In this document: one piece after another, positions 11,791-22,094 of the stretch
Position numbering within the stretch: position 1 is the stretch's first letter
Layout: every line of letters starts with the position of its first letter
Program-made: the position numbers and the translations under genes
Assembly: GCF_963678635.1 (NCBI RefSeq)
Contig: NC_087069.1
Coordinates: 8,194,633 to 8,258,632 of the forward strand
From: Symsagittifera roscoffensis
Lineage: Eukaryota; Xenacoelomorpha; Acoela; Convolutidae
Reading direction: 5' to 3'
Length of the DNA: 64,000 bases
The notes under the pieces: generated by a model
The model's database searches: none
Told to the model about the DNA's origin: nothing
Seen by the model: the letters and a program-made list of their open reading frames with translations, nothing else

Positions 11791-12059
11791 ATCTCTGTTG
11801 CACAACAGTTTCACACCAAACGAAATGAAATTTTCAATTAATGGGACATTTTTTTGGTTGAGCACAAAATTGATAGCACGGAAAAAAAATAGAAAAAAAT
11901 TAGAATTAATCTTTCATGGATGGTGGTTTAAGTATTTAAAAATTAGACAAAATACTTTTAAGAAAGACTTGATCTGAGTTGGTTTCAATGAGGAATAGAA
12001 GCAATAAGAGATAAAGCACCAAAAGAAACTTCGCCCTTTTTTCTCACAACAAAATATGA

Positions 12060-12130
12060 TAGCTGCAACTTTTAGAGAAAGTGACGAATATTTGTGCTCG
12101 GAGTGGTTTTTCTTCAGAAAAATTTCGATT
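12060..12130 (+). repeat. family X fragment
   Basis: Only the start block is present (AAAGTGACGAATATTTGTGC followed by GGAGTGGTTTTTCTTCAG), matching the first ~70 bp of the longer family X copies. Confidence 0.4.
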
Positions 12131-12859
12131 ATTTGTCAAATTGGGACAGTTTTCGTGTTGACCAAAAAACTACGCATACAATTTCCATGCAAGAAAAATA
12201 CAATTCCATAAATTTCAAATCATACAATTCATACAAAGTACCGAAACTGCATGAAACGTATATAAAGAGTAGTTTTCATATATGGAAATTTCATGACTAG
12301 TTTTTCATAAACTAAAACGGGTTTTTTCTTCATTTAACTTGTTCTTCAAACTTTTGGGTTGTGTTCGAATGTGCACACAAGTTGCAAAGATGCTCGTTAC
12401 TCGCAGTTTGAAAGAACAAATGGTTGTGTGTCTTGCATGTAGAATACGTTGGAAACAACCTCTAAAACATCTTTTCAAATTTAAGCGCACGACAGCAATA
12501 CTTTTTGAATGACAAACACAAAAAAATTTCGTCAAAATTGGCTATTTAAAAAGAAGAAATTTTTTTCTGATGAAAAAAAAACTCTTGAAGAGTTCTGAAA
12601 TAATAAAAAACCATTTGTTTATTTCTGATTGGTTTTGAGCTTAAACTTTACTTAAGATCTACGTTAATCTTAATTATTAAATGATTTTTATCAGGTAAAA
12701 CCAGAGAGTCTTTTTCGGATCTTAATTTCAAATTGACGACACCTATAAACGAGCAATTTTTGGTCCATTTTCAGCCATGGAAAGAATTGCCCAAAAATGG
12801 CGCTCCATTGAGTTCAATTTCTAAGATAACTAGGTAACCAATTGCACTAAAAACTAGAC

Positions 12860-13830
12860 TTATTTCCCTGATCGAGGTGCTCACGATGTTTCGACCCTCT
12901 CGACCAAAGTTCGGAGTGTTTCGACCGTGATCGATCAAATTTTGATAAGTCTTCGCCAGGCTCGCGGAATCTTTCAAAGGCGATTGACCGATTTTTGATG
13001 TTTCTACCGTCTTCAGTAAATGTGGATATCGTTTGACCGTGCTCGACTAAACTTTGATATATTTCAACCGTCTCGAGCAAATGTGCATGTGTTTTGGTCG
13101 TGCGAAATTTTGATATGTATCGATGATAGTTAAGGTAAAAATCTTTCGACCGCGCTCGACTAAATTTTCATGTTTAGACGGTGGTCGCAGTGTGTTTTGA
13201 TTGTGATTGACCATTTTTTGATAATTTTTGACCGTCCACATTAAACGTTGATATATTTCATTCGTCTCGAGAAATTTTGAATGTGTTTTGAAAGCGCTTG
13301 ACCAAATTTTAGTATGATTCCGCACTCTAGAGCAAATATGGATTTGTGTTGACCGCGCTCGACCAAAATCTGATGTTTCGACCAACTCGAGCAATTGTGA
13401 ATGTGTTGTGAATGTGTTTTGCTGTGATAAATTTCTATCGTCTCGAATAAATGGGGAGACCTTTTGACAGTGCTCGACTGAGTTTTGAATTGTTTTGACC
13501 GTTTCAATCAAATGTGGAAATATTGCGACGATGCTAGATCAAAGTTTTATGTTTCGACCGTCTCGATTAAATGTGGAGTTGTTTCGACATGCTCAATCAA
13601 TATTTGACTTTTCGGTTTTCTCGTGCAAATGTGGATAAGTTTCGACTGTACTCAACCAAAATTTTATGTTTTGACAGTCTCGAGCAAATTTGGATATGTT
13701 TCGACCGTGCTCGACCAAATTTTTATGTTTTGACCGTCTCGATTAAATGTTGATATGTTTCGACCAGGCTCGACCAAATTTTGATGTTTCGACTGTGCTC
13801 GCAGTATGATTCGAGTTTTTGTGTTCGACT
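12860..13830. repeat. minisatellite 1, ~59-bp unit
   Basis: About 16 imperfect tandem units, each two related half-units of about 30 bp. One half carries TTTCGACCGTCTCGAGCAAA and the other TTTCGACCGTGCTCGACCAA. TaqI-like TCGA tetramers recur throughout. Long open frames on the minus strand (for example 13047-13511) are a by-product of the repeat, not genes. Units at the left edge are the most diverged. Confidence 0.8.
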
Positions 13831-13929
13831 CAAACCCCTGTATCAACTATTATATTTGTTTGAGCTCGTTTATGTGCTGTAATTTAAAAGTGGAAGCAAA
13901 AAATGAGAACCTCGACCCGAATGTTTTGC

Positions 13930-14292
13930 TGTGGCTTTTTTTTTAGGTTGACCAAATAGATTTTCCGAGCTTTTCTAAAGCACTAAAAAGACGCTGTTCT
14001 GGGCCAATTTTCTGCGCCGCAGGCAAACTTTTGAAAAACAGGTAAAAAAAAGCCGTTTTTGGGAACTTTTTAGAAAATTTTGACTAAAAAATTGCGTTTT
14101 TTTTGGCGCGTGCTTCTCCTCAAAATGAGGATATATTGGCGCCAAAGGCGCCTTTAGAAAATTTTTAGAATCGATCTGCCAAAAATGGATTTCTTAAAAA
14201 GTACCAAGGGGGGACCCTTTGGGTCGGCAGAGGGTCGAATCCCTGAGAAGGGGGCGTCCGCCCCCCGCCTCCCCCCCCTAAATCCGCCCCTG
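13930..14292 (+). mobile_element. hAT-like MITE copy with intact right terminus
   Basis: Runs from TTTTTTTTTAGGTTGACC through TTCTGCGCCGCAGG, TTGGCGCGTGC, ATTGGCGCC and GGGACCCTTTGGGTCGGC to a C-rich run, and ends exactly with CCTAAATCCGCCCCTG at 14292. This is the best-preserved terminus of the family with the pyrimidine-rich strand on top. The left terminus is missing or unrecognisable. Confidence 0.6.
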
Positions 14293-14299
14293 ATTTATA

Positions 14300-15050
14300 C
14301 GCCTAATAACAAAAATTACCCAAAAAATCAGTAAATTTTTCATCGTGTTTACATCTGCGAAGTAGTTTCAAACGTCCATGAAAAAATAGATAAGACTTGA
14401 AAATGTTATCAAAATTTTTCAAAACTTTTCCTAAGCGCTATTTAAACTAAAAAGTAGTAGCTCTCGCATCTGCAACTAATATGATCTGCCAAATATCTTG
14501 TGTAATTTGAGCCGAATTAAATCATGCTTACGCATTAACAGAACAACAAATTTGGCGCTTTATTTTCTCATTATTTTCAAATCCCATTACTCTGTTAAAA
14601 AAAACATTCATGAGAAATCTTTTACATTTGAGCTCATTGCATTAATATTTTTCAAGCACATGGAAAATCCTTCAAAAACTGTTCCTTGAAAAAATATCAA
14701 AAGTTTTCTCGAGAAAAAATCATTCCAGCAAATTTTTTTTTTCAATTTCTTGAAAAGTTGGAACAAAATTCTAATTTAGTTTTGTACAGTTCCGGCAATA
14801 GCAAAAGACGGTTTGATACGAAATGATTTTCAGTTCTGCTGCGCTTTTCGACTAAATTGAGTAATCTAGAGATGATTCGTCGTTGTTTTCTAAAAACCCT
14901 CCTCAATTGAATGCTTGCGTTGGATTATCGCTGTCAACTGAAGTTTCAGAAAAAGATTGAATCAAAAGATTTTTTGGCCATCATTTGCAAAGTATGCGAA
15001 TTTTGCGCAGGGACTGAAATATGGGTTTTAAAGTGAGCAAATAGAACAAA
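14300..15050. other. intergenic, nothing recognised
   Basis: AT-rich, with no repeat family or coding-like frame that stands out. The 63-codon frame at 14498-14689 has background composition. Confidence 0.35.
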
Positions 15051-15056
15051 ATTATT

Positions 15057-15300
15057 ATTAAGTTATTAAGACCATTCATCCACGGGGGAAACGACCAACA
15101 CAAGAGCTGTACAGCTCATCACGGCAAACCGCTGTTGTGCCCCTGTTTAAGAACTACATGCACTTTTTTGGCTATTTTTCTGTGCTGGGTAATGTTGCTT
15201 CACCCTCAAGCAAGGAGCACGGATCATGGTGGGCCTCGAACATCAGACCTCTCGATTGAGAGGCGGAGACGTACCGACTTCACCACCGCTCGCTTAATTA
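15057..15300 (-). mobile_element. tRNA-derived SINE, copy 1
   Basis: On the minus strand an A-box TGGTGAAGTCGG (15274-15285) and a B-box GTTCGAGGC (15233-15241) bracket a perfect 6-bp stem (15248-15263). The ~170-bp body extends left and contains a hairpin GAGCTGTACAGCTC. The body and both boxes recur at 49226-49465 in the same orientation. The open frame across it (15135-15410) is a SINE by-product. Confidence 0.6.
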
Positions 15301-15999
15301 TTCTTAAAAATCTGAAAAAACTTCAATTGTTCAGTTCTTATTGCGTTTCTTCGTCTTTTCTGATTAAAAAGAAAAACAGCACTACTTTAATTTTGATACT
15401 GGATATTTGAGTTTTCTTTGCAATTTCATTTTAGTGCTAGTTTTATTTTCGGAAATACATGGCCGATGATTTCTTTTTCAACTCGGGAATCGGTGCTACG
15501 AAAAAGTGTTTCTCTGCAAATCCTTGCTGCGGTCCACCTATTGAATTAGACTCGAGCTGTTCCTGAAACAGATAAGACCTTCACAATTTGAGGAACTTGT
15601 CGTTCAGGAGTTTCTAAATTTTTTAGTTCGGTAAAACTTATCCATAAAAATATTGATTTTAAGTGATCATAGCCTCACTGAATAAAATAGAAAAACTCGC
15701 CTGTATTTGAAAACGATTCGAAATTAATGCAAATTTATATATTTTTTCAGTTTCGATTCAATTTGCTGACCTGTTCCCGTCTAGTAGTTTTCATCGCGGA
15801 ACCGCTTCGCTTCCCGTACAAACCCGGGTGAATTTGTGCAAGTTGTCTTTGTTGTCAATCAGCCACTGTTTCGAAACACGACCCGCACTGATGCTGCTAG
15901 CCTGCAACATATAAAGCACATTTTAAACTAGAAAGAAGCTTTGTTAGTAAAACCAAAATTTTAAAACGGTATGCTGCTATAATTTTTTTGGATCCATGA

Positions 16000-16090
16000 C
16001 AATCTATTCTATGCCATTCTACCCTATTCTAATCTACCCTATATTCCAATCAACCCTATGCCAATCAACCCTGTGCCAATTTAGCCTATG
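16000..16090 (+). repeat. short tandem repeat, ~16-bp unit
   Basis: About five degenerate units of the type CCTATGCCAATCAAC, drifting from CTATTCTAATCTACC on the left to CCTGTGCCAATTTAG on the right. Confidence 0.55.
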
Positions 16091-16099
16091 TTCTTTAAA

Positions 16100-17030
16100 C
16101 AGTTCGATTGGTCAGAGACAACTGAGCTGACTATCTCGGCTTAAGGTCGCCTGTTACCTGAAAGCGAGATAAAGTTAGAGGCGATAACCGGCTCTCCGTG
16201 GACAAGTTCCACCCTCTCCATGGACAAGTTTTTGATTAAAAAAAGATTATTTTTTTTCAAAAAAAAGAGATGTTTTTTCCAAATCATCCTCTGACACATC
16301 ATTTTTTAAAACACTTAATTCTGGGGCAGCTTTCCAACCCCTCGCCCAAAACGAGAAAAAATTTAAACATAAAATAACTACTTCTAAAACTCTGAAAACA
16401 GTGCTGTTTTTGGTGTTTAGTTTATGGCTGATAAGGTATTGCTGATATGGCTGATTGGCTGTTTAGATGGAAAAAATTGGTACGCTCACCACCACCCCTC
16501 TTACTAGAAAAAAAATAAATGGCCAAGTAAAACAGTAAACTGCTGAATTCTGATTGGGTGAAAAATATAGCTTGAACCAACGAACAACCTCATTCCTAAA
16601 CTGATTATGGGGAAAAGATCGTTTACTTGTTACGTTTTTTCATGAAAATTTGGCAATTGTTTCTGTAGTTGGATCACTCAGCGCTATTGGCAAAGCAACC
16701 TGATAATTTTTATTTTTGCCTCAATCTGTTTATCTATCAGCATCGATGAAATTTTTTTTCAATTTCTTTTTTTTTTGCCAGGTTTTTGCAATTTTTGAAC
16801 TGGCTCTTCTGGTAGGGAAAATTTTTACATACATCTGAAAACTATTGATGCCTCCTGAACAACATTTAAAAATTATTATCAACCAGCGATCACACTTGTA
16901 AAATTGTGTATTTTTAAAAATGCCAAATTGGTCCATTTTGGACATTACCCGTGCGACATATTTAGAGCAGTTTTCGTTCCAAATTGAGGCGCGTTTTGAT
17001 CCTAACAATACGTCACTAAAAATTAATTAA
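16100..17030. other. intergenic, no supported gene
   Basis: The 92-codon minus-strand frame at 16730-17008 has background composition, and no splice context makes it convincing. Confidence 0.35.
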
Positions 17031-17035
17031 GGGTG

Positions 17036-17170
17036 GGCCGTTAGTTCAACACTTTTGTACATTATATAGCGTGTGGGGAATTTTTTTTTTAATCCTGCAA
17101 AAAGTTATTTGATAAGCTTATTAGTAAGCCATGAAGGGCAGTCAAAACAATCAAGAATTTTTTGTTCCGA
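17036..17170 (+). repeat. family X fragment (3' half)
   Basis: Carries ATATAGCGTGTGGGG and CATGAAGGGCAGTCAAAAC, in the spacing seen in the last third of family X. It ends before the usual stem-loop. Confidence 0.4.
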
Positions 17171-17639
17171 CTTCTAAAGAAAATGGGAAAATTTTTTTAT
17201 TGGATTGATTTTTTTATCAGCCAAAATTCGGTGATTGAATCAAAACTTTTAAGAAAAAACTTACATACCCCATTGCAGATATCGACTCCGTGAACTCAAA
17301 TATAAACAGAGTTTTTTTGTAAAATATTGGGGATTGAAAAGTTGCCAGCCATTTTGGCCATGCTTTGGAATAGCCTACATGTTCTTTGAAGACTTGTTAT
17401 GCCGGCATCTAAGAAAAGTGAAAAGAAATTTAATTGAAATGGATCTCTGTAGTCTAAAATTTTATAAAAAAAATCAAATCCCCTGTGACTATCAGACCAC
17501 AAAAGGGAATAAAGACTTGATTTTTATCCATTGTTTTATCAAATTTAAAGTTAATTATAATCCATTTAAATTCAATTAGAATGAATTTTTTCTACTTTAT
17601 TTTTGTTTGGTGTCGTTCAAACTTCAGCAAAAACTTCTG

Positions 17640-17722
17640 CAACGATTTCTGCAAAAACATGATCTGCAAAAGCAGATTTTTCAAAAGATCTGCAGATTTT
17701 TCAAAAGTTCTGCAAAAGCATT
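17640..17722 (+). repeat. local TCTGCAAAAGCA / TTTTTCAAAAG microrepeat
   Basis: Alternating blocks ATCTGCAAAAGCAG and ATTTTTCAAAAGATCTGC occur about three times, consistent with slippage-type expansion. A C-run and GT-rich stretch follow at 17840-17900 with no gene. Confidence 0.5.
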
Positions 17723-18550
17723 TTTCGTATGAATAATGCGAAATTATGCAAAACGGGTCCACAGCTTACTCTATTTTTAAACCTCAGATTTTTCAAAATG
17801 CAAACGTTTGCCCTTTTCCCTCCCCATTTGTCCTTTGTCTTTTCCCACCGCCACTCCCCCCCCCCCATCACCAGAACCAATCCCCAAACACCAAAAAATA
17901 CAGGTCGAAGTTCCATTTTTCAGAAACTGCATTTTTCAGCGCGCTGTTTCTCAGGGTAATTAGATACATACAACTCTTGTTTAAGTAAATTGAGAAAATG
18001 TTTCAAATGAGCAATTTTTTGCGCATCTCAAAAAAACGAAAAAAAAAATCAATATAATGAAGTTGCATTGTCTTTATCTGTAAAAGTGAAAATTGATCGA
18101 TTATAATTGATTTGCAAAGTTTTTTTTTGATAAAAATAACCATAAAGTCCGTTTTTAATTGATCATAGTTGATTATTTTTCTCTTATAGATATAGACAAT
18201 AAAAGTCAGATTTAATCATTATTTTTTCGTAGAGCTCCAGTGCAGTTGATGCTGAAAACGCAACTCAAGAAGTTTTTGCGTCGCAATTTAACCCGTACTA
18301 GGCAACCGTTCAAAAGTAAATGGCGGCTAAGCGGTCATAACAATTCAGTACGAATCCAATTTTCACACTTGATGTTAGATATAGTCCAGATTTTATGGTT
18401 TTTTAATTTGTCCTTGATTAAAACTATTCGATACTGACGGCAGCCGGAGGAGCTTTGCCAGGATATATTAGTATTCTTGTTAGTTCTTTCTCCCTGATCT
18501 GAGTGAGGAGAAATTGATTTGAACGAAAGTGATGGCCTTGATTACATAGT

Positions 18551-18935
18551 CTTCAAGGTGGCGGCCAGTCATTAAGCAGAATTCGTCTAAAAGCAAAATG
18601 AGTCCAAGAGCAGAAAAAAAGGAAAAATAACAACTTCTATAAGCTAATCGGTAAAATAATCATCAGAAATGTCAATAATAGCAAAGCAACGAACATTTTA
18701 TGCATAATTTGAGCAATTTAATCAAGAATTTTAAAAAAATTAATCAAAAAACCTAATGAAATTAGTCAATTCATGCGTAATTTATTCGTTTTCTTGGTAT
18801 TTTTTGACGATTATAATAATTGTTTTATCAATTAGCCCTTATAAGCCAATATAAGTCAATATTTATCTGTTTTTCTGCTCTTGGACCCATTCTGCACTTG
18901 GACCATTCTACTTATTGCTCCGCCTCCCTTCAAGG
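18551..18935. mobile_element. TIR element, unknown superfamily
   Basis: The left end 18551-18622 and right end 18866-18935 are diverged inverted repeats of about 70 bp. The best core is GTCCAAGAGCAGAAAAA at 18602-18618, mirrored at 18870-18886, and the outer ends CTTCAAGG / CCTTGAAG also mirror. The interior is AT-rich and non-coding. It is probably a MITE. The target duplication is unclear. Confidence 0.5.
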
Positions 18936-19606
18936 TTTCTTCTCATACATATATGTACTATATTTTTTTCAGATAGTCGCTGCCAAATGACAATCAATTT
19001 TTGTCTTCGAAATTTTTAAGCAGACATTCTGATTGATTTTCATTAAGCAAAAGTTTTTTTATAAAACCCAAAATTAAAAACATACAATTGGCAGTTCATA
19101 CATGTCTGTACTAAGCTTCAGGATAGCAATTCTTGCTTCCAATAAGAGCTATCTGTCCATTTTAAAAATGTTCCATCTGTAATCTGGGCCAAATTTTGCA
19201 GCACCATAAATCAAACTTTAGTTAAACTTAAGCACTTTGATTCAGTAAAAATATTTATCTTAAAAAATGCTTTTATTTTTGCCTTCAAGTATAAATAGTT
19301 TAAGTTTCGCAAACTTGGCTTCAAAACATTTTTGTGAAACTTCCTGATGAAATTGAAAGTCGTTCAAGATGCTGATAACAGAATTCTATGCGAGAGCGTG
19401 GGGATGAACAAAAACATTAGCATACAAAATAGGGTTTTTGCCAGCTTTATTTACAAGTTATCGCGTGCTTTTGTAACTAAATTTTCAGCTCTGTAGCAGC
19501 AATCCATATCGTGATTCTGAAAAAATCGGACAAAAATTTTGGCATCGAAATTTAGTGGCAGATGCATGAAATTTATTCGTTTTTGCTATTTTTTGTTCCA
19601 ATTTTT

Positions 19607-19918
19607 GAAAGAAACGGAATATTTATGCTTGGGGTGGTTTTTTATCCAAACATTTTTCGGCGATCGAAGTAAAAATTTTTAACAGTAAATCTTTAAGCGC
19701 CTTGGCGACTCCTAATCGAAATATTAATGTTTGGCGAATAATCCCGCACAACAAAATCATTGTTAATAATGTCGTACGACTAATATTTTCACACTCGATC
19801 TTCGACATTGTTCAAAATTAATAGTTTCTCATATATTCTCTTTTATCTAAAACTATTTGAGACCAATTGAAGGGCAGTCAAAACATTCGGGTTTTGCCCT
19901 GATATACGAGCATTCTTA
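19607..19918 (+). repeat. family X, short variant
   Basis: The start block (AACGGAATATTTATGCTTGG) and end block (AGGGCAGTCAAAACATTCGG, then a GGG/CCC stem and GATATACGAGCA) are conserved. The middle is shorter and differs from the 11308 and 20094 copies. Confidence 0.5.
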
Positions 19919-20093
19919 CGTTAGTTCAAACTGAATGAAAGCTATGTCATTTTTTTTGTTGTGCTCATTTACTACCAAATTTCTGATATAGCAGAATAAG
20001 ATCGATGACCGAAATGTTTTGGATAGTATTAGTATTATGAAATCTGATCGGCTTATGTGTAATGGAACACCTCTCAAATTTTCATGCTATTGT

Positions 20094-20612
20094 TCCGTTT
20101 TTCGATACGAAAGTAACGGAATATTTGTGCTCGGGGTGGGTTTTTTTTTCTTCAGACAAATTTTGACTTTTTAACTAGCCATTTTTGACAGAATTTTTTT
20201 TTATCATTCAAAAGGTATTGTTGTTCTAAGCTTAAATTTGAAAAGATATTTCACCTGTGATGATTTTTCGTACAGTTATGGGGGTTTAAAGATTGCCATT
20301 TTGACCAATTTGGGACAATTAACGCGCGATATATTTCGGGCTATTAACGCGTAAGCGGAGATTTAATGCGTCTTAGAAATCGTTCCAAATTGGTTGAACG
20401 AAACGTATTCGCCATAATTGATTTGTTAAAATGAGCGAAATTTTTTTTTTTACTTTATATGGCGTGTCGGGGGATGATTTCATAAAAAAAATTCAAATTT
20501 TAGAATTTTTTTTTTCATTTCTATTTTATTAAATTTATTTTTTGATGTTATTACTGCCCCATAATGCTTAAAAGGCAGTCGGAACATTCAGGGCTTCGCC
20601 CTGATACGAGCA
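20094..20612 (+). repeat. dispersed family X, best copy
   Basis: Full-length partner of 11308-11790. The initial foldback is TTCCGTTTTTCG with ACGAAAGTAACGGAA. The terminal stem-loop GGGCTTCGCCC at 20591-20601 is followed by TGATACGAGCAGTCTTG. A stem-loop shortly before the end recalls Helitron 3' termini, but a CTRR end is not evident. A SINE-like or other class is equally possible. Confidence 0.6.
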
Positions 20613-20619
20613 GTCTTGT

Positions 20620-21550
20620 TTATCTTTATGCTAAAATTACGGTCCCCGGAAGTGTGCATACAAAATTCGCCATGATAAAAAACTTACCAAAATTGAGAGT
20701 AGTACGAGGCTCAGAATAACTTTATTCATTTTCAACGGCTAGAATCTACAAGTAATCGGTTTCTAATAGTGTTTATTATATAGGTATTTGTTGGTGATAG
20801 TATTTTATGACAGCAAAACCAGGTTAAAAGCAATAAGAGTCGGAGATGAATATTTTAAAAGGGTAATTTGTCAGAGAACAATAACAGAAAAAAAATCGGT
20901 CTAACCCCTTTTTTACCACTATTTTGAGACCAATTCGGGGGCAACAAAAGACAACCCGATTATAAATGGCAATAATTGGAAGGAAAATGGTAATAAGTTA
21001 TGGGTCATTAAATTTTCAATAAAATAGTGATAAAATGGAAAACTCAATAGGTTGAAGCCCCACAAAATCACTCGGATATAAAACCTTTTCAAAGTTTTGT
21101 GCCTTTTTTCTCGTGGTTACCCCCTTAATCGACTATTTTAATAATACTTTATAGTAATAAATGTTTTTGTTTCATTCAGAAAATTCCCGCTATCCCCAAT
21201 CTCCTATTTGTTATTTTAAATGTTACCAATAGAGCGTTTCTTAATTAAAGCTTTTTCTATTTTTTTTTTGGAAAAGCTAATGATTGTCATTAACACTAAA
21301 TTTGGTAGTGTGCAGCCTTACTAACGTTGAAAAGGCAACATTTTTTGTCAGAAAACAGCAATTTTGGCGACACTTAATTATTTGTTTTTAAATAGTTGAT
21401 TTATACCATAATTTAACGAGAGCGGGTTTATGGAGAAGAAACAAACGCAACTAAAGCAAAAAAAACACCTCTACCCCACCCTCTTGTTTTTTCAATTGCC
21501 CAGCGAAGATTTTAATAGCGACACACAGTCATTCACCAGCCCCTCCTTCC
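20620..21550. other. intergenic or intronic; no gene A exon found
   Basis: Gene A needs upstream exons, at least for its start and signal peptide. None could be recognised here. The sequence is AT-rich with no repeat family identified. Confidence 0.3.
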
Positions 21551-21554
21551 CCGG

Positions 21555-21780
21555 ATTGGACCTCCTCGCCACTTTTGGGTTCTATGACTTTTGGTCGACA
21601 AACCCTTTATTTTTTCGAGCTGCTTTTGCCAATATGCTTGTTTTGAACTTCCCTCCCCCTTTGGTACTTTTTAAGACATCAATTTTCGGCTGAACGACCC
21701 TAATTTTTTTTCTAGAATATGCTTGATTTGAAGGGAGAAAGCTCCCCTTCCCCCTCGAGGAAATCCTAGGTTCGCTCCTG
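21555..21780 (+). mobile_element. hAT-like MITE copy
   Basis: Ends at 21780 with GAAATCCTAGGTTCGCTCCTG-type terminus (family CCTAGATCCGCCCCTG, mutated). Upstream are family blocks TTTGGTACTTTTTAAGACAT and CAATTTTCGGCTGAACGACC. The frame at 21430-21693 runs into it and is not a gene. Confidence 0.4.
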
Positions 21781-21868
21781 CTTCTAATGCAAGTTCACGA
21801 AAGATTAGAAAAAAAACAGAAATTGAAGTTTATATTTTTGGAACAAACTGAGCGCATATTGGTTTCAG

Positions 21869-22094
21869 GCAAAGAACTTACGAAGACAAAGTGTGCTATC
21901 ACGACTACGAATGTCGCAACTTCACCGCCGAGGCAGAGTTGGAAAAACTGAGGAACATCTACGTGAACATGACTAGCGATGTGAACTCGACACTAATCGC
22001 TGAGCTGAAGATCTACGAATGTTGTGATGCAAATGCGACTTACGCAACTGGCGACTACTCTTCAGGCTATGACGACGAAGATTATGAGGATGAC
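21869..22094 (+). CDS. gene A exon (ectodomain)
   Basis: The acceptor TTGGTTTCAG precedes 21869 and the donor GTAAGA follows 22094. It begins one base into a codon and ends at phase 0. It encodes four of the six ectodomain cysteines, the sequons NFT, NMT, NST and NAT, and the acidic tail of the ectodomain. It is clearly more GC-rich and codon-biased than its surroundings. Confidence 0.65.

Noticed and set aside
13047-13511. 154-codon minus-strand ORF and overlapping frames
   Set aside because: They lie wholly inside minisatellite 1. The frames stay open because of the repeat unit, and the encoded sequence just repeats.
12860-13830. CRISPR-like array
   Set aside because: Repeats are directly tandem with no unique spacers, and the DNA is eukaryotic.
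15135-15410. 91-codon ORF with a hydrophobic start, considered as a signal-peptide exon for gene A
   Set aside because: It lies in the SINE body on the opposite strand and is explained by the repeat. No donor links it in phase to 21869.
20591-20612. definite Helitron 3' end for family X
   Set aside because: Hairpin is present but the CTRR terminus and A/T insertion site are not shown by the copies here.
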